In this document: positions 34,021-42,811 of the stretch, piece after piece
How positions within the stretch are numbered: the first letter of the stretch is position 1
Layout of the letters: each line of letters begins with the position of its first letter
Origin: Myroides sp. NP-2
GTDB lineage: Bacteria > Bacteroidota > Bacteroidia > Flavobacteriales > Flavobacteriaceae
NCBI RefSeq assembly: GCF_014145665.1
Contig: NZ_JACHTD010000003.1
Span: 124,001-188,000, forward strand
Direction: 5' to 3'
Length of the DNA stretch: 64,000 nucleotides
Translations under genes and position numbers: made by a program
Notes under the pieces: model-generated
Database searches by the model: none
What the model saw: only the letters and a program-made list of their open reading frames with translations
Told to the model about the DNA's origin: nothing

Positions 34021-34635
34021 TTAGACGTTTAATTCATCTGGGGTTTGTACCACAACAATCCCCTGTTGTATCATTTCGGCTTTGGCTTGTTCTAGCCCCA
34101 CAGGAGAGATTGGCTTGGTTGCAAAATCTAAAAAATACGTTTTAAACCCCGCCTTTTGTGCATCTCTTGCTGTGTAAAACACGCAAAACTCAGCCGCTAA
34201 TCCACAGACGTAAACCTCGGTAACTTGTTGTTCATTCAAGTAACCCAAAAGGCCTGTAGAATCAACTTTATTGTTGTCGTAGAACCCACTATAGGAGTCT
34301 ATTTGCTTGTTCATACCCTTTCTGAAAATGGCAGCTACTTTAGCACTATTCCAAGCGTTGCTAAAAGCAGCACCTGTTGTTCCCTGCACACAGTGATCTG
34401 GCCATAATACTTGAGGTTGTCCTTGTAGTTCAATCTCATCATATGGATTTTTCCCTTGATGCTGAGAGGCAAAACTCTGGTGGTCCAAGGGATGCCAATC
34501 TTGGGTTGCAACGATCAAATCAAAGCGATCTTGAATGGCATTGATTTTTGGAATAATTAAATCCCCCTCTTGGACAGCCAACGCTCCATCTGGCAAAAAA
34601 TCATATTGCAAATCAACAACTAATAAAGCCGTCAT
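34021..34635 (-). CDS. pncA: Nicotinamidase (pyrazinamidase) PncA
   Basis: An isochorismatase-fold hydrolase that converts nicotinamide to nicotinate in the NAD salvage pathway. All catalytic elements are visible in its 204 residues: the Asp in LLVVDLQYDFLP, metal-site residues in ATQDWHPLDHQSFAS, LWPDHCVQGT with its conserved cis-peptide region, a catalytic Lys in FRKGMNKQIDSYSGF and the nucleophile Cys in GLAAEFCVFYTA. It is the first gene of a pair with the 180-residue unknown protein. Confidence 0.93.
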   Translation of the reverse strand: MTALLVVDLQYDFLPDGALAVQEGDLIIPKINAIQDRFDLIVATQDWHPLDHQSFASQHQGKNPYDEIELQGQPQVLWPDHCVQGTTGAAFSNAWNSAKVAAIFRKGMNKQIDSYSGFYDNNKVDSTGLLGYLNEQQVTEVYVCGLAAEFCVFYTARDAQKAGFKTYFLDFATKPISPVGLEQAKAEMIQQGIVVVQTPDELNV

Positions 34636-34672
34636 AAGTTACTCATTTTATTTGAAATAATAAAGAATAAAG

Positions 34673-34691
34673 GAATAATATAAGATTATTC
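34673..34691 (-). terminator. Weak terminator-like hairpin after rocD
   Basis: GAATAAT and ATTATTC form a 7-bp AU-rich stem around ATAAG just after the rocD stop, followed on the minus strand by T-rich sequence. It may only partly stop transcription into pncA. Confidence 0.35.
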
Positions 34692-34693
34692 GT

Positions 34694-35938
34694 TTATTTT
34701 TCGAATTCTTTTAATGTTTGAGTGATGATAGAAACACATTCTAACAATTGCTCTTCCGTCATAACTAAAGGCGGTGCGAATCGGATAATATTACCGTGAG
34801 TTGGTTTAGCCAATAATCCATTATCTCTCAACTTCAAACAAATATTCCAAGCGGTATCACTTTCTTCCGTATCGTTAATAAGAATAGCGTTTAACAATCC
34901 TTTTCCGCGAACGAGTGAACAGATATTGCTTGTTTGAATGTACTTGTCCAATTCAGCTCTAAACAAATGTCCTAAGCGTTCTGCATTCGCTGCTAATTGT
35001 TCGTCTAAGACAACATCAAGGGCTGCAATAGCGATTGCTGCTGCCATGGGATTTCCTCCAAAAGTAGATCCGTGTTGACCTGGTTTGATTACGTTCATAA
35101 TTTCATCATCTGCAAGGACAGCGGAAATTGGGTAAGCTCCCCCAGACAAAGCTTTTCCTAATACCAGGATATCTGCTTTTACATTTTCGTGTTGAATAGC
35201 CAACATTTTTCCAGTACGCGCGATACCTGTTTGAACCTCATCTGCAATAAACAATACATTGTGTTGTTCACAAAGTAATTTTGCTTCGGCAAGGTAGCCC
35301 GCTTTAGGCACGTATACTCCAGCTTCTCCTTGGATTGGTTCTACTAAGAATCCAGCGATATTTGCGCTATCTTGTTCTAATATTGCGCGCAAGGCATCGA
35401 TATTATCATAAGCTACGCGTATAAAACCTTCAGTATAAGGTCCGTAGTTATTTCTTGCCTCTTCGTCATTTGAAAAAGAGATAATCGTAGTTGTTCGTCC
35501 ATGGAAGTTATTTTCACAAACGATTATTTTAGCTTGATTTTCAGCGATTCCCTTTTTCTCATAGGCCCATTTACGACAAACTTTCAAAGCTGTTTCTACA
35601 GCTTCAGCCCCTGAATTCATTGGCAATACTTTGTCGTACCCCATCAATTCAGTAATTTTTTTCTCGTAAACGCCCAATTGATCGTTGTAAAAAGCACGAG
35701 AAGTCAACATCAATGTATTGGCTTGTTTTGTCATTGCTTCAACAATTTTCGGGTGACAATGTCCCTGATTCACTGCTGAATATGCAGATAAAAAGTCATA
35801 ATATTTTTTACCTTCAACGTCCCAAACATAAACACCTTCTCCTTTTGTAAGTACAACAGGTAAGGGATGGTAATTGTGTGCTCCGTGTTTATCTTCTAAT
35901 GCAATCGCTTGTTCTGAAGTTATTTTTTCTGACATCAT
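34694..35938 (-). CDS. rocD: Ornithine aminotransferase
   Basis: A class III PLP-dependent aminotransferase that converts ornithine and 2-oxoglutarate to glutamate semialdehyde and glutamate, linking arginine breakdown to proline and glutamate. The 414-residue length is normal. GAHNYHPLPVVL near the start and SAYSAVNQGHCHP are ornithine-aminotransferase signatures; MNSGAEAVETALK, ADEVQTGIARTG and the PLP lysine (about Lys262) in LGKALSGGAYP are intact. A second ATG directly after the first is equally possible. It stands alone. Confidence 0.93.
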   Translation of the reverse strand: MMSEKITSEQAIALEDKHGAHNYHPLPVVLTKGEGVYVWDVEGKKYYDFLSAYSAVNQGHCHPKIVEAMTKQANTLMLTSRAFYNDQLGVYEKKITELMGYDKVLPMNSGAEAVETALKVCRKWAYEKKGIAENQAKIIVCENNFHGRTTTIISFSNDEEARNNYGPYTEGFIRVAYDNIDALRAILEQDSANIAGFLVEPIQGEAGVYVPKAGYLAEAKLLCEQHNVLFIADEVQTGIARTGKMLAIQHENVKADILVLGKALSGGAYPISAVLADDEIMNVIKPGQHGSTFGGNPMAAAIAIAALDVVLDEQLAANAERLGHLFRAELDKYIQTSNICSLVRGKGLLNAILINDTEESDTAWNICLKLRDNGLLAKPTHGNIIRFAPPLVMTEEQLLECVSIITQTLKEFEK

Positions 35939-36176
35939 ACTATCTGTTTTAATTTACCTGCAATTTACTGCTTTTTATGTAAATAATTCGAAAATACCTT
36001 TGTTCTCCTCTACTCTATTCCCTCCATTTGCACAAAAACCGGAGGCTATTCGTTTTCGGTATTTTCTATCTATGCCGATAAAACCAATTTTCCTTCTAGA
36101 CTATCTCCTTATTTTTTACACTAAAACGATACAATTTTTGTTTTTTATATCAAAATCACAATTCTTCGTTGAAACA

Positions 36177-36210
36177 AAAAGGGGAATAAAATTACTTTTA
36201 CTCCCCTTTT
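36177..36210 (-). terminator. Terminator after the WNxYGxYG protein gene
   Basis: AAAAGGGGAATAAAA pairs with TTTTACTCCCCTTTT (one mismatch) around TTAC; T-run on the minus strand. Confidence 0.8.
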
Positions 36211-36234
36211 ATATTTTTGTTTTTATTTACTTTT

Positions 36235-36690
36235 TTACTCTTGTTCTTTGCTTTTTAACTGCTGCTCGATTTCTACCCATTTGGTTGGATCTTCTTTTAC
36301 CTCGATATAGTAGTCATATAGCATTCGCGTTAGCTTAACTTCTACGCGTTGTCCCATAACTTCGTTAAGCGTAAAATAGCCGTAAAACTCACCTCCTTTT
36401 TTAATAATAGGTGGTTTTTCGGCATGCTGATTCCAAGGAGAAAAATTGCTTTTTTCATCTCCATAAACGCCATATTTATTCCAAATCGACTTTTTGTTGT
36501 ACTCATTTCCGTAGACACCATATGAATTCCACACGGAATTTTTATTTTCAGAAGGACAATTAAGACATCCTAAATACTCTTGGGCTTTATTATTGCTGTA
36601 AATCTCCAAAATTTGCGCTTTCAAATTAAAGGAAATCAAACACAGCAAGGCTACGATTAGACCTGTATTCTTTTTCATTGTTTTTTTCAT
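36235..36690 (-). CDS. Secreted protein with WNxYGxYG repeats, 151 aa
   Basis: A signal peptide (about residues 1-25, ending LKAQ) is followed by YLGCLNCPSENKNSVWN and two copies of a short repeat, SVWNSYGVYGNEYNKK and SIWNKYGVYGDEKSNF, then SPWN. Small exported proteins with this cysteine pair and WNxYGxYG repeats occur widely in bacteria but have no assigned function that I know. The C-terminal third is charged and helical (KVEIEQQL-type). A second ATG four codons in is an alternative start. A strong terminator follows, no clear promoter is visible. Confidence 0.75.
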   Translation of the reverse strand: MKKTMKKNTGLIVALLCLISFNLKAQILEIYSNNKAQEYLGCLNCPSENKNSVWNSYGVYGNEYNKKSIWNKYGVYGDEKSNFSPWNQHAEKPPIIKKGGEFYGYFTLNEVMGQRVEVKLTRMLYDYYIEVKEDPTKWVEIEQQLKSKEQE

Positions 36691-36971
36691 TGTTTTGCCT
36701 GTGCAAATTACAACTATTTTTAAACATTAACAGCATCGCTTTTTTTCTTATTTGTTAATTTTATGAAGACAATACCCTCCTTATATAGCTGAACACTAGC
36801 GTTTACATAGCTTTTAATTATATTTAGTATTGGAGATAAAAAATTAATGTTATAATTTATACTAAATTAAAAAACACTAAATTTATTCTTTTAACACATC
36901 CTACAATAAACACATTAGTTCTTTACAAAAAAAACAGAGCTCCCCCCTTCAAAAGAATAACACATTACCTC

Positions 36972-37472
36972 ATGGAAAATATACAAACTCAGCGCTTGCT
37001 TTTGACAAAGATTGACTATTGTGATACTGATTTTTACCTTGAACTCGTCAACACACCCGCTTGGTTGGCCTATATAGGGAATCGAAACATATACAGCACT
37101 TTAGATGCTCAGAATTACATTCAGGCTATCCTAGATAACCCCCAGACAAGCTACTGGACGGTACACCTAAAAATGGACCAAAAACCAATAGGCACTATTT
37201 CTTTGATCAAACGCGAGTATTTGAAAGCACATGATCTTGGCTTTGCCTTTTTACCGCATTATATGAACAAAGGGTATGCCTATGAAGCGGCTCATGCGGT
37301 GGTTGAACAACTAAAAAAAGAGGGAACCCATGTGCTGCTGTATGCTGCAACTTTACCTGAAAATAAAAGTTCAATCAAATTGTTGATGCGCTTGGGCTTT
37401 TCCTTTGTTGAAGTCATCAAGCCCGCTGGAGAACTATTGAATGTATACCAATTAAATCTATGGGAGGAATAG
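36972..37472 (+). CDS. GNAT family N-acetyltransferase (RimJ/RimL-like)
   Basis: A 166-residue acetyltransferase that uses acetyl-CoA. It begins TQRLLLTKIDYCDTDFYLEL, as RimJ/RimL-type enzymes do, and continues with IGTISLIKREY, DLGFAFLPHYMNKGYAYEA (acetyl-CoA pyrophosphate loop) and NKSSIKLLMRLGF. Substrate unknown. The zinc-ribbon methyltransferase gene starts 51 bases downstream and is probably co-transcribed. Confidence 0.87.
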   Translation: MENIQTQRLLLTKIDYCDTDFYLELVNTPAWLAYIGNRNIYSTLDAQNYIQAILDNPQTSYWTVHLKMDQKPIGTISLIKREYLKAHDLGFAFLPHYMNKGYAYEAAHAVVEQLKKEGTHVLLYAATLPENKSSIKLLMRLGFSFVEVIKPAGELLNVYQLNLWEE

Positions 37473-37523
37473 CGCCAAATCCTCCTTATCTTCGCCTTTT
37501 AAACGCCTAAACGTATTTCTATC

Positions 37524-38153
37524 ATGAACTGTATACTATGTCAAAGTCCGCTGACGCATCAAATTGATTCCCACTACTATCAATGCAGTAGGTGCTATGC
37601 CTACGTCAAAGATGTTGCATACTACTTTTCTGAAGCACAGGAAAAACAGCATTACGAATTTCACAACAACGATGTCAATGACTTGGGGTATCAAAAATTC
37701 ACTTCTCCTATTACCAATGAGATTCTCCACCGGTTTTCAACAGACACCTTGGGATTGGATTTTGGCTGTGGTAAAGGTCCAGTGATCACGAAGCAATTAG
37801 TGGATCGCGGCTATCATGTAAATTTATACGACCCTTATTTTTACCCTGATCAGTCGTATGCGCATGCTGTATATGACTATATTTTTAGCTGTGAAGTATT
37901 TGAACATTTTTATCAACCTGCAAAGGAAATTGCCCACCTCAAATCACTGTTGAAACCCGGTGGCTTACTCCTTATTATGACGCACCTTTATCAGGAACAA
38001 GTGCCCTTTAACTCCTGGTATTACCGAAAAGATGAAACCCATGTTTTTATTTATACCCCTCAGACAATTGCCTATATCGCTCAGCAATTTGACTTTGAAA
38101 TACTTAAACTTTCAGAGCGCTTCATTGTTTTAGCATCGAGAAACCGGAACTAA
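37524..38153 (+). CDS. Class I SAM-dependent methyltransferase with N-terminal zinc ribbon
   Basis: A 209-residue Methyltransf_23-type enzyme. The N-terminus holds a CxxC-x14-CxxC zinc ribbon (Cys3, Cys6, Cys21, Cys24). The SAM site is LGLDFGCGKGPVI, followed by an acidic residue in VNLYDPYFYPDQ and a later EVFEHFYQPAKEI. Such ribbon-methyltransferase fusions modify small molecules or macromolecules; substrate unknown. It probably shares a transcript with the GNAT gene. Confidence 0.85.
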   Translation: MNCILCQSPLTHQIDSHYYQCSRCYAYVKDVAYYFSEAQEKQHYEFHNNDVNDLGYQKFTSPITNEILHRFSTDTLGLDFGCGKGPVITKQLVDRGYHVNLYDPYFYPDQSYAHAVYDYIFSCEVFEHFYQPAKEIAHLKSLLKPGGLLLIMTHLYQEQVPFNSWYYRKDETHVFIYTPQTIAYIAQQFDFEILKLSERFIVLASRNRN

Positions 38154-38181
38154 ACAGTTGTATCCTCATTTTACTGCACAA

Positions 38182-38217
38182 GTAAAAGGAGTAACTCAAT
38201 AGAACTACTCCTCTTAC
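38182..38217 (+). terminator. Hairpin after the zinc-ribbon methyltransferase gene
   Basis: GTAAAAGGAGTA pairs with TACTCCTCTTAC (one mismatch) around a 12-base loop, 29 bases past the stop. It has no T-run, so it may be a weak terminator or a stabilising 3' hairpin. Confidence 0.4.
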
Positions 38218-38495
38218 AAATGCTGCTTGGGTACAAACAGCGAGAACAATAAAAAAAACTATGAAATCTAGGTAAAAAAATCGCACTGCGACTATTTTTA
38301 CTTTTGCTACTAAAAATTGGTGATCTTCTGTTGATAGCTAGTTATGTTTATTCAAACTAAGCTGTTTTTGTTTGATTTTTTAAAGTCTTCATTTATTAAT
38401 TATCAAGTATCATACCAAAAAATCTCAATAGTAGATTTTCTCTTATATTTTTACAAAAAAAGTAAAACCTTTACAATCAATAAATTAAACAATTA
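38218..38495. other. AT-rich gap with no gene seen
   Basis: Between two converging transcription units and flanked by their terminator hairpins. I see no promoter, RNA or coding feature. Confidence 0.5.
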
Positions 38496-38527
38496 AAAAG
38501 GATTAACCGTTTCCGGCTAATCCTTTT
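38496..38527 (-). terminator. Terminator of operon B
   Basis: AAAAGGATTA and TAATCCTTTT with an inner CCG/CGG form a stem with one mismatch, 33 bases after the OmpA-type stop. Confidence 0.75.
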
Positions 38528-38559
38528 CTTACAATCACGTTAGGTTTTATATAAAATAC

Positions 38560-40512
38560 TTACAGGTTTAAAATAATAAATTCACTACGTCTATTTGCTT
38601 GGTGTTCTTCATTCGTACATTTCACTCCATTGCTACACTTGTTAATCAATTGACTTTCGCCATACCCTTTACCTGATAAACGGCTAGCTTCTACTCCTTG
38701 ACTAATTATCCATTGCATGGTTGCTTTTGCACGACGTTCTGATAGTTGCATATTGTAGTTATCATTTCCACGACTATCGGTATGTGAACGAACATCAACT
38801 ATCATACTTGGGTTTTCGAGCATGGTTTTCACCACTTTCATCAGCTCAATTTGAGCATCAGGACGAATCACAGCCGAATCAAAATCAAAATGGATAGGTG
38901 CTAACTTCAATTTCTTGAATGCATCATCTCCTTTTTCCATCGATTCTAGTTCAATATTTAGGCGTGTTTGTGCTTTTCGATCGGTATCTACTGTAAACTC
39001 CTGCGTCCAATACTTCTTTTTCCCTACCTGAATGCGATAGTGGTGACCACAGCTTAATTTCTCAGCGCTGTAATAGCCTAGTTCGTCCGTGTACACTTTT
39101 TCTACTATATTATTTCGCTGATCATACACCACAACTTCCACCCCTTCGAGTCCTATTTTGTTATTGCGATCAGTTACTACACCATCAATAATTTGAAAAC
39201 ATGGTTTTTCTATAAACAAGTAGATATCATCACTACCTAAGCCTGTATTTTTGTTTGAGGTCACAAAGCCTTTTTTAGTTGAAGCATCAATATATAGACC
39301 AAAGTCGTCAAAGCTACTGTTGATGTCAGGGCCTAGGTTAGTGGGAACTCCTAATTGTCCATCGCGATTGATTTTCACTTTAAACAAGTCCAATCCTCCA
39401 AATCCAGGATGACCATCACTAGAGAAGTACAAGGTATAGTCAGAAGAGATGAATGGAAAGGTTTCTCGTCCTGCGGTATTCACTTGATCGCCCAAGTGTT
39501 CAACCAAGCCAAAACGCCCAGATTCAAAGAGACTAATGCGAAATAAATCCGACTGTCCTATACTACCTTGGCGATCTGAAACAAAATACATCCACTTTTC
39601 ATCGGGGGTTAAGGCTGGATGTGCGGTATTGTATCCGTCTAAATTAAAAGGCAATTCTTCCACTGCTCCCCATGTGCCATCCCCTTGTTTTTTTGCTTTG
39701 TAAATCTTCAATAAAGAAGATTCGTCTTCATTGTATTGGGCGCGTTTGCTTCCCTTAGTTGAGCCATTGTTGCTCGTAAAATACATCGTATTGCCATCTT
39801 TAGTAAAAATAGCTGATCCCATGTTTAGCTCTCTTGAAGCAATTTCTTTGGCAAACAATACCGGTGGTTCAAAACTACCCTCATCGGTAATGGTTGTTGC
39901 ATATAATTTGGTGTATTGCTCATTGGTCCAATTGTGTATTTTGTTTTTCATTTCATCACTCTCTCGTGAAGAAGTGAAAATCAATTGATTACCTAGAAGC
40001 GTTCCTCCATAATCAGAATACTTACTATTCGTTGATAAGTTGAGCATTGTAAAACGAGAACAATCGAGGGTTTGATGGACTAATTCCCCTTGTGAAATCA
40101 GTCGCTGGGCTCGAGAGTCATTAGCGTCTAGAGCAGCGAACTCTTTCAATACGGCATCTGCTTTTGCGGGTTGGTTGACTGCTTTGAGCGTTTGTGCATA
40201 GCGGTAGTAGTACTCTTTATTTAAAGCACTAAGGTCTTTGTCTTCATAAACCCCTTGAAACAATTGATCGTACCATGTATAGGCATCCACAAATTTTCCG
40301 TTGTAGTAATAGGAGTCGCCCAATTTACACAAAATAGATGCAGTTATATGTCCTTGTTCCACCATTGTTTCATAATAACTAATAGCTTCTACATAGGCGT
40401 ACGTATCGAAGTTTCGATCTGCTTTTTTTTCTTTTCTTGTTTGTCCAAAGCTAATCAGGCTGGAGAACAAGAAACAAAGTACTATCCCTTTGGTTATGTT
40501 TTTTACCATCAT
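38560..40512 (-). CDS. PorE-like OmpA-family protein (TPR, PD40 propeller, CarboxypepD-reg, OmpA), operon B
   Basis: A 650-residue exported protein (signal peptide about 1-24) with the layout of T9SS PorE: a TPR-like part (25-130), a PD40/WD40 beta-propeller (about 150-420, with repeated TPDEKWMYFVSDR and DYTLYFSSDGHPGFGGLDLF), a carboxypeptidase-regulatory-like beta domain (about 435-510) and a C-terminal OmpA peptidoglycan-binding domain (FDFDSAVIRPDAQIELMK, RSHTDSRGNDNYN, LSERRAKATMQW). In Porphyromonas, PorE anchors the PorP ring or cargo complex to peptidoglycan. It closes operon B after SprF (9-base gap) and is the same length as its paralogue at 54103. Confidence 0.88.
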   Translation of the reverse strand: MMVKNITKGIVLCFLFSSLISFGQTRKEKKADRNFDTYAYVEAISYYETMVEQGHITASILCKLGDSYYYNGKFVDAYTWYDQLFQGVYEDKDLSALNKEYYYRYAQTLKAVNQPAKADAVLKEFAALDANDSRAQRLISQGELVHQTLDCSRFTMLNLSTNSKYSDYGGTLLGNQLIFTSSRESDEMKNKIHNWTNEQYTKLYATTITDEGSFEPPVLFAKEIASRELNMGSAIFTKDGNTMYFTSNNGSTKGSKRAQYNEDESSLLKIYKAKKQGDGTWGAVEELPFNLDGYNTAHPALTPDEKWMYFVSDRQGSIGQSDLFRISLFESGRFGLVEHLGDQVNTAGRETFPFISSDYTLYFSSDGHPGFGGLDLFKVKINRDGQLGVPTNLGPDINSSFDDFGLYIDASTKKGFVTSNKNTGLGSDDIYLFIEKPCFQIIDGVVTDRNNKIGLEGVEVVVYDQRNNIVEKVYTDELGYYSAEKLSCGHHYRIQVGKKKYWTQEFTVDTDRKAQTRLNIELESMEKGDDAFKKLKLAPIHFDFDSAVIRPDAQIELMKVVKTMLENPSMIVDVRSHTDSRGNDNYNMQLSERRAKATMQWIISQGVEASRLSGKGYGESQLINKCSNGVKCTNEEHQANRRSEFIILNL

Positions 40513-40521
40513 TGCTTGTAT

Positions 40522-41454
40522 TTAGAAAAATCGAGGAGCGACTTTTCTTCTGTTGTTACTAAATAATTCGAATTTCATAAAGATCTCATGGGATCCAGAG
40601 TGATACTTTCCTAGCTTACTAGTATCCGCATCATACGTATATCCAACAAACAGTCCATCAGTAATTTGGAATCCTGCTAATCCGCTAACGGAAGCATCCC
40701 ATCGGTAAGCGGCTCCTACTGTAAATTTGTTGTACAACAAAAAGTTTGCTGTAAGGTCTACTTGTAGAGGAGAGCCTGTGATCACCTTGACTAAAGCGGC
40801 AGGTTTGAATTGAATATCGGGATTGATATCAAAGACATAGCCTCCCATCAAGTAAAAATGCGTTTTTTCTTTCATCACTTTATAGTCGTTCTCGTTGTAT
40901 ACATTACTCGACAAAATCATAGGAGCGGATAAACCGACATAGGCTTTATCTGAATATAGATAAACTCCAGCGCCAATGTTTCCTGAAAATTTATTTTTGA
41001 TGTTGTCTTGCGTAATAGGATCAGTACCATCGTAAATTTGGAGCTTGTCATAGTCCACATCTAGAAGCGTTCCTCCTCCTTTTAATCCGAAGGCCAACTT
41101 ATAGTGATAGTTCAGATTCACGGTATAGGCTAAATCGATAGATAGACTATTTTCATCCATTACCCCGAGGTGATCGTTTTTAAAGTGAACACCTAACCCC
41201 AAACCATTGTCAGTTAGTGGTGTGGTTACGGATAGATGAGCCGTTTTTGGGGCTCCTTCTAATCCAACCCACTGGGTGCGGTAGAGTCCAAAAATTTGTA
41301 AGTTACTCACACTCCCTGCATAAGCAGGGTTGATTACCGCCGGATTATACATGTATTGTGTATATTGGGGGTCTTGTTGTGCTGAGACTTCTTGTATACC
41401 AAATACGCTCAAACAAGCGAATATAAAGGTTTGTATTATGTTATTTCTTTTCAT
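40522..41454 (-). CDS. PorP/SprF family T9SS outer-membrane protein, operon B
   Basis: A 310-residue beta-barrel with signal peptide (about 1-25) and the family hallmark DPQYTQYMYNPAVINPAYAG directly after it. YRTQWVGLEGAPKT and the C-terminal barrel strands also fit. In Flavobacterium johnsoniae SprF is needed for export of the type B adhesin SprB. Here the gene directly follows a type B sorting-domain gene (11-base gap), so I infer that it is the cognate export partner. Paralogue at 56068. Confidence 0.92.
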   Translation of the reverse strand: MKRNNIIQTFIFACLSVFGIQEVSAQQDPQYTQYMYNPAVINPAYAGSVSNLQIFGLYRTQWVGLEGAPKTAHLSVTTPLTDNGLGLGVHFKNDHLGVMDENSLSIDLAYTVNLNYHYKLAFGLKGGGTLLDVDYDKLQIYDGTDPITQDNIKNKFSGNIGAGVYLYSDKAYVGLSAPMILSSNVYNENDYKVMKEKTHFYLMGGYVFDINPDIQFKPAALVKVITGSPLQVDLTANFLLYNKFTVGAAYRWDASVSGLAGFQITDGLFVGYTYDADTSKLGKYHSGSHEIFMKFELFSNNRRKVAPRFF

Positions 41455-41465
41455 CTCCTGCGGTT

Positions 41466-42773
41466 TTAGTTATTCTCCAAGTGAAGGTTGGCCGCTTTTT
41501 TGATCATGCGACTTCCGTTATCATCTGTGTATTCGTACGTAATGACGTAATAGTACGTACCACTTGGAAGCTTACTTCCCTTATCAATGGTTGCTTTTCC
41601 TTCAGAATAGCCACGGAAAACATTACTGCTTCCATCGCCATTGGGGTCATACCCACGGGTTTCATACACCCGTGATCCCCAACGATTGAAAATTTCAACC
41701 TTATTGTTGGGATAGTTCTTGATATTATCGATAATAAAGTAATCGTTCTTGCCATCACCATCGGGTGTTACTAAGTTGTAGATCACGATATCTCCGTCTA
41801 AAACCCAATCCTCTTTCACGGTAGCAAGGGTAAAAAACCCATAGCCTTTTACAGTTGCTATAGTGGTTACTTCTTTGGTTGACATATCCACAACCCCTCC
41901 TTCGTCAACCCAAAGTTGTGCTTTATCATCCCAACGGACAATGTGCAAGTTTGCTTCGGGTGTTTTCAATACTTCGGGCGAGGTGGTTGTCTCATTCCAA
42001 CTCAGGGTTAAGAGCACATCACTAGTATTATTTTCTCCTTTATCGATCAGCCAATATTCTTTGGTATTTAGGGTATTAATTACCCCTACTTTATTGGGAC
42101 GAGACTCAAAAAAGGCAGGATCGTCATAGGTATATGCACCAGTAAAAGCATCTTTGCTTCCTTTAGGTGCAGAAATACGCGCATAGCGGTATTTTCCTTG
42201 ATCGCCACTAGGATAAGTAAACGACTCATTTCCAATCTTTTCAATCACTCCATCCACATGGGCTTCATCGCGTACATTCAAGGTCGTTGAGCCATTTTGA
42301 AATGTGATCATTCCATGAGAAACTCCAGTAACCGCATTCTTTTCGGGATCTACTTTGATAATACCAGATTGAAAATCGGCTGTTCCGTATATATCGATAT
42401 TCTGCTTCAAATCAAAAGCCACCTGTTGAATGGGATTGTCAAACTGTACATTGTAAAAAGAGGCAATTCCGTCTCCAAGTAATTGCTTGATTCCGTTAGG
42501 ACGGCCATCAACGGTAAATATAGTTGTGGAGGTTTTGTGATTTTCTGTAATACCATATAATCCATCATTTAAAAAATGTTGAAAGTAAATTACAGTTCCA
42601 TCATTGGTTACATCTCCAGATTCTTGATTTTCAAAGGTACCTTCAAAGGAGACCAAATCTCCTGATGATACAGACAAGACCCCTTCGTTGCTGGTCAACG
42701 AAGGTTCCTGACTGTAAGTTGTTATACTAATACAACAGAAGGCTACTGCAGTAAATATTATTTTCTTATTCAT
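41466..42773 (-). CDS. Secreted protein with T9SS type B (gliding-motility CHU_C) sorting domain, operon B
   Basis: A 435-residue protein with signal peptide (about 1-21, ending TYSQ), a beta-rich middle (SVSSGDLVSFEGTFENQESG and later YWLIDKGENNTSDVLLTLSW) and a C-terminal domain of about 95 residues: VTPDGDGKNDYFIIDNIKNY, KVEIFNRWGSRVYET, GYDPNGDGSSNVFRGY and LPSGTYYYVITYEY. These are the hallmarks of the CHU_C type B sorting signal, used for T9SS export with an SprF partner. The middle has no name I recognise. It is the only protein of operon B with a visible T9SS sorting domain. It resembles its paralogue at 57012 closely. Confidence 0.9.
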   Translation of the reverse strand: MNKKIIFTAVAFCCISITTYSQEPSLTSNEGVLSVSSGDLVSFEGTFENQESGDVTNDGTVIYFQHFLNDGLYGITENHKTSTTIFTVDGRPNGIKQLLGDGIASFYNVQFDNPIQQVAFDLKQNIDIYGTADFQSGIIKVDPEKNAVTGVSHGMITFQNGSTTLNVRDEAHVDGVIEKIGNESFTYPSGDQGKYRYARISAPKGSKDAFTGAYTYDDPAFFESRPNKVGVINTLNTKEYWLIDKGENNTSDVLLTLSWNETTTSPEVLKTPEANLHIVRWDDKAQLWVDEGGVVDMSTKEVTTIATVKGYGFFTLATVKEDWVLDGDIVIYNLVTPDGDGKNDYFIIDNIKNYPNNKVEIFNRWGSRVYETRGYDPNGDGSSNVFRGYSEGKATIDKGSKLPSGTYYYVITYEYTDDNGSRMIKKAANLHLENN

Positions 42774-42811
42774 GCTTTCTTTTTTTTGGGGTTCTACAAT
42801 CGTTTTGACAA

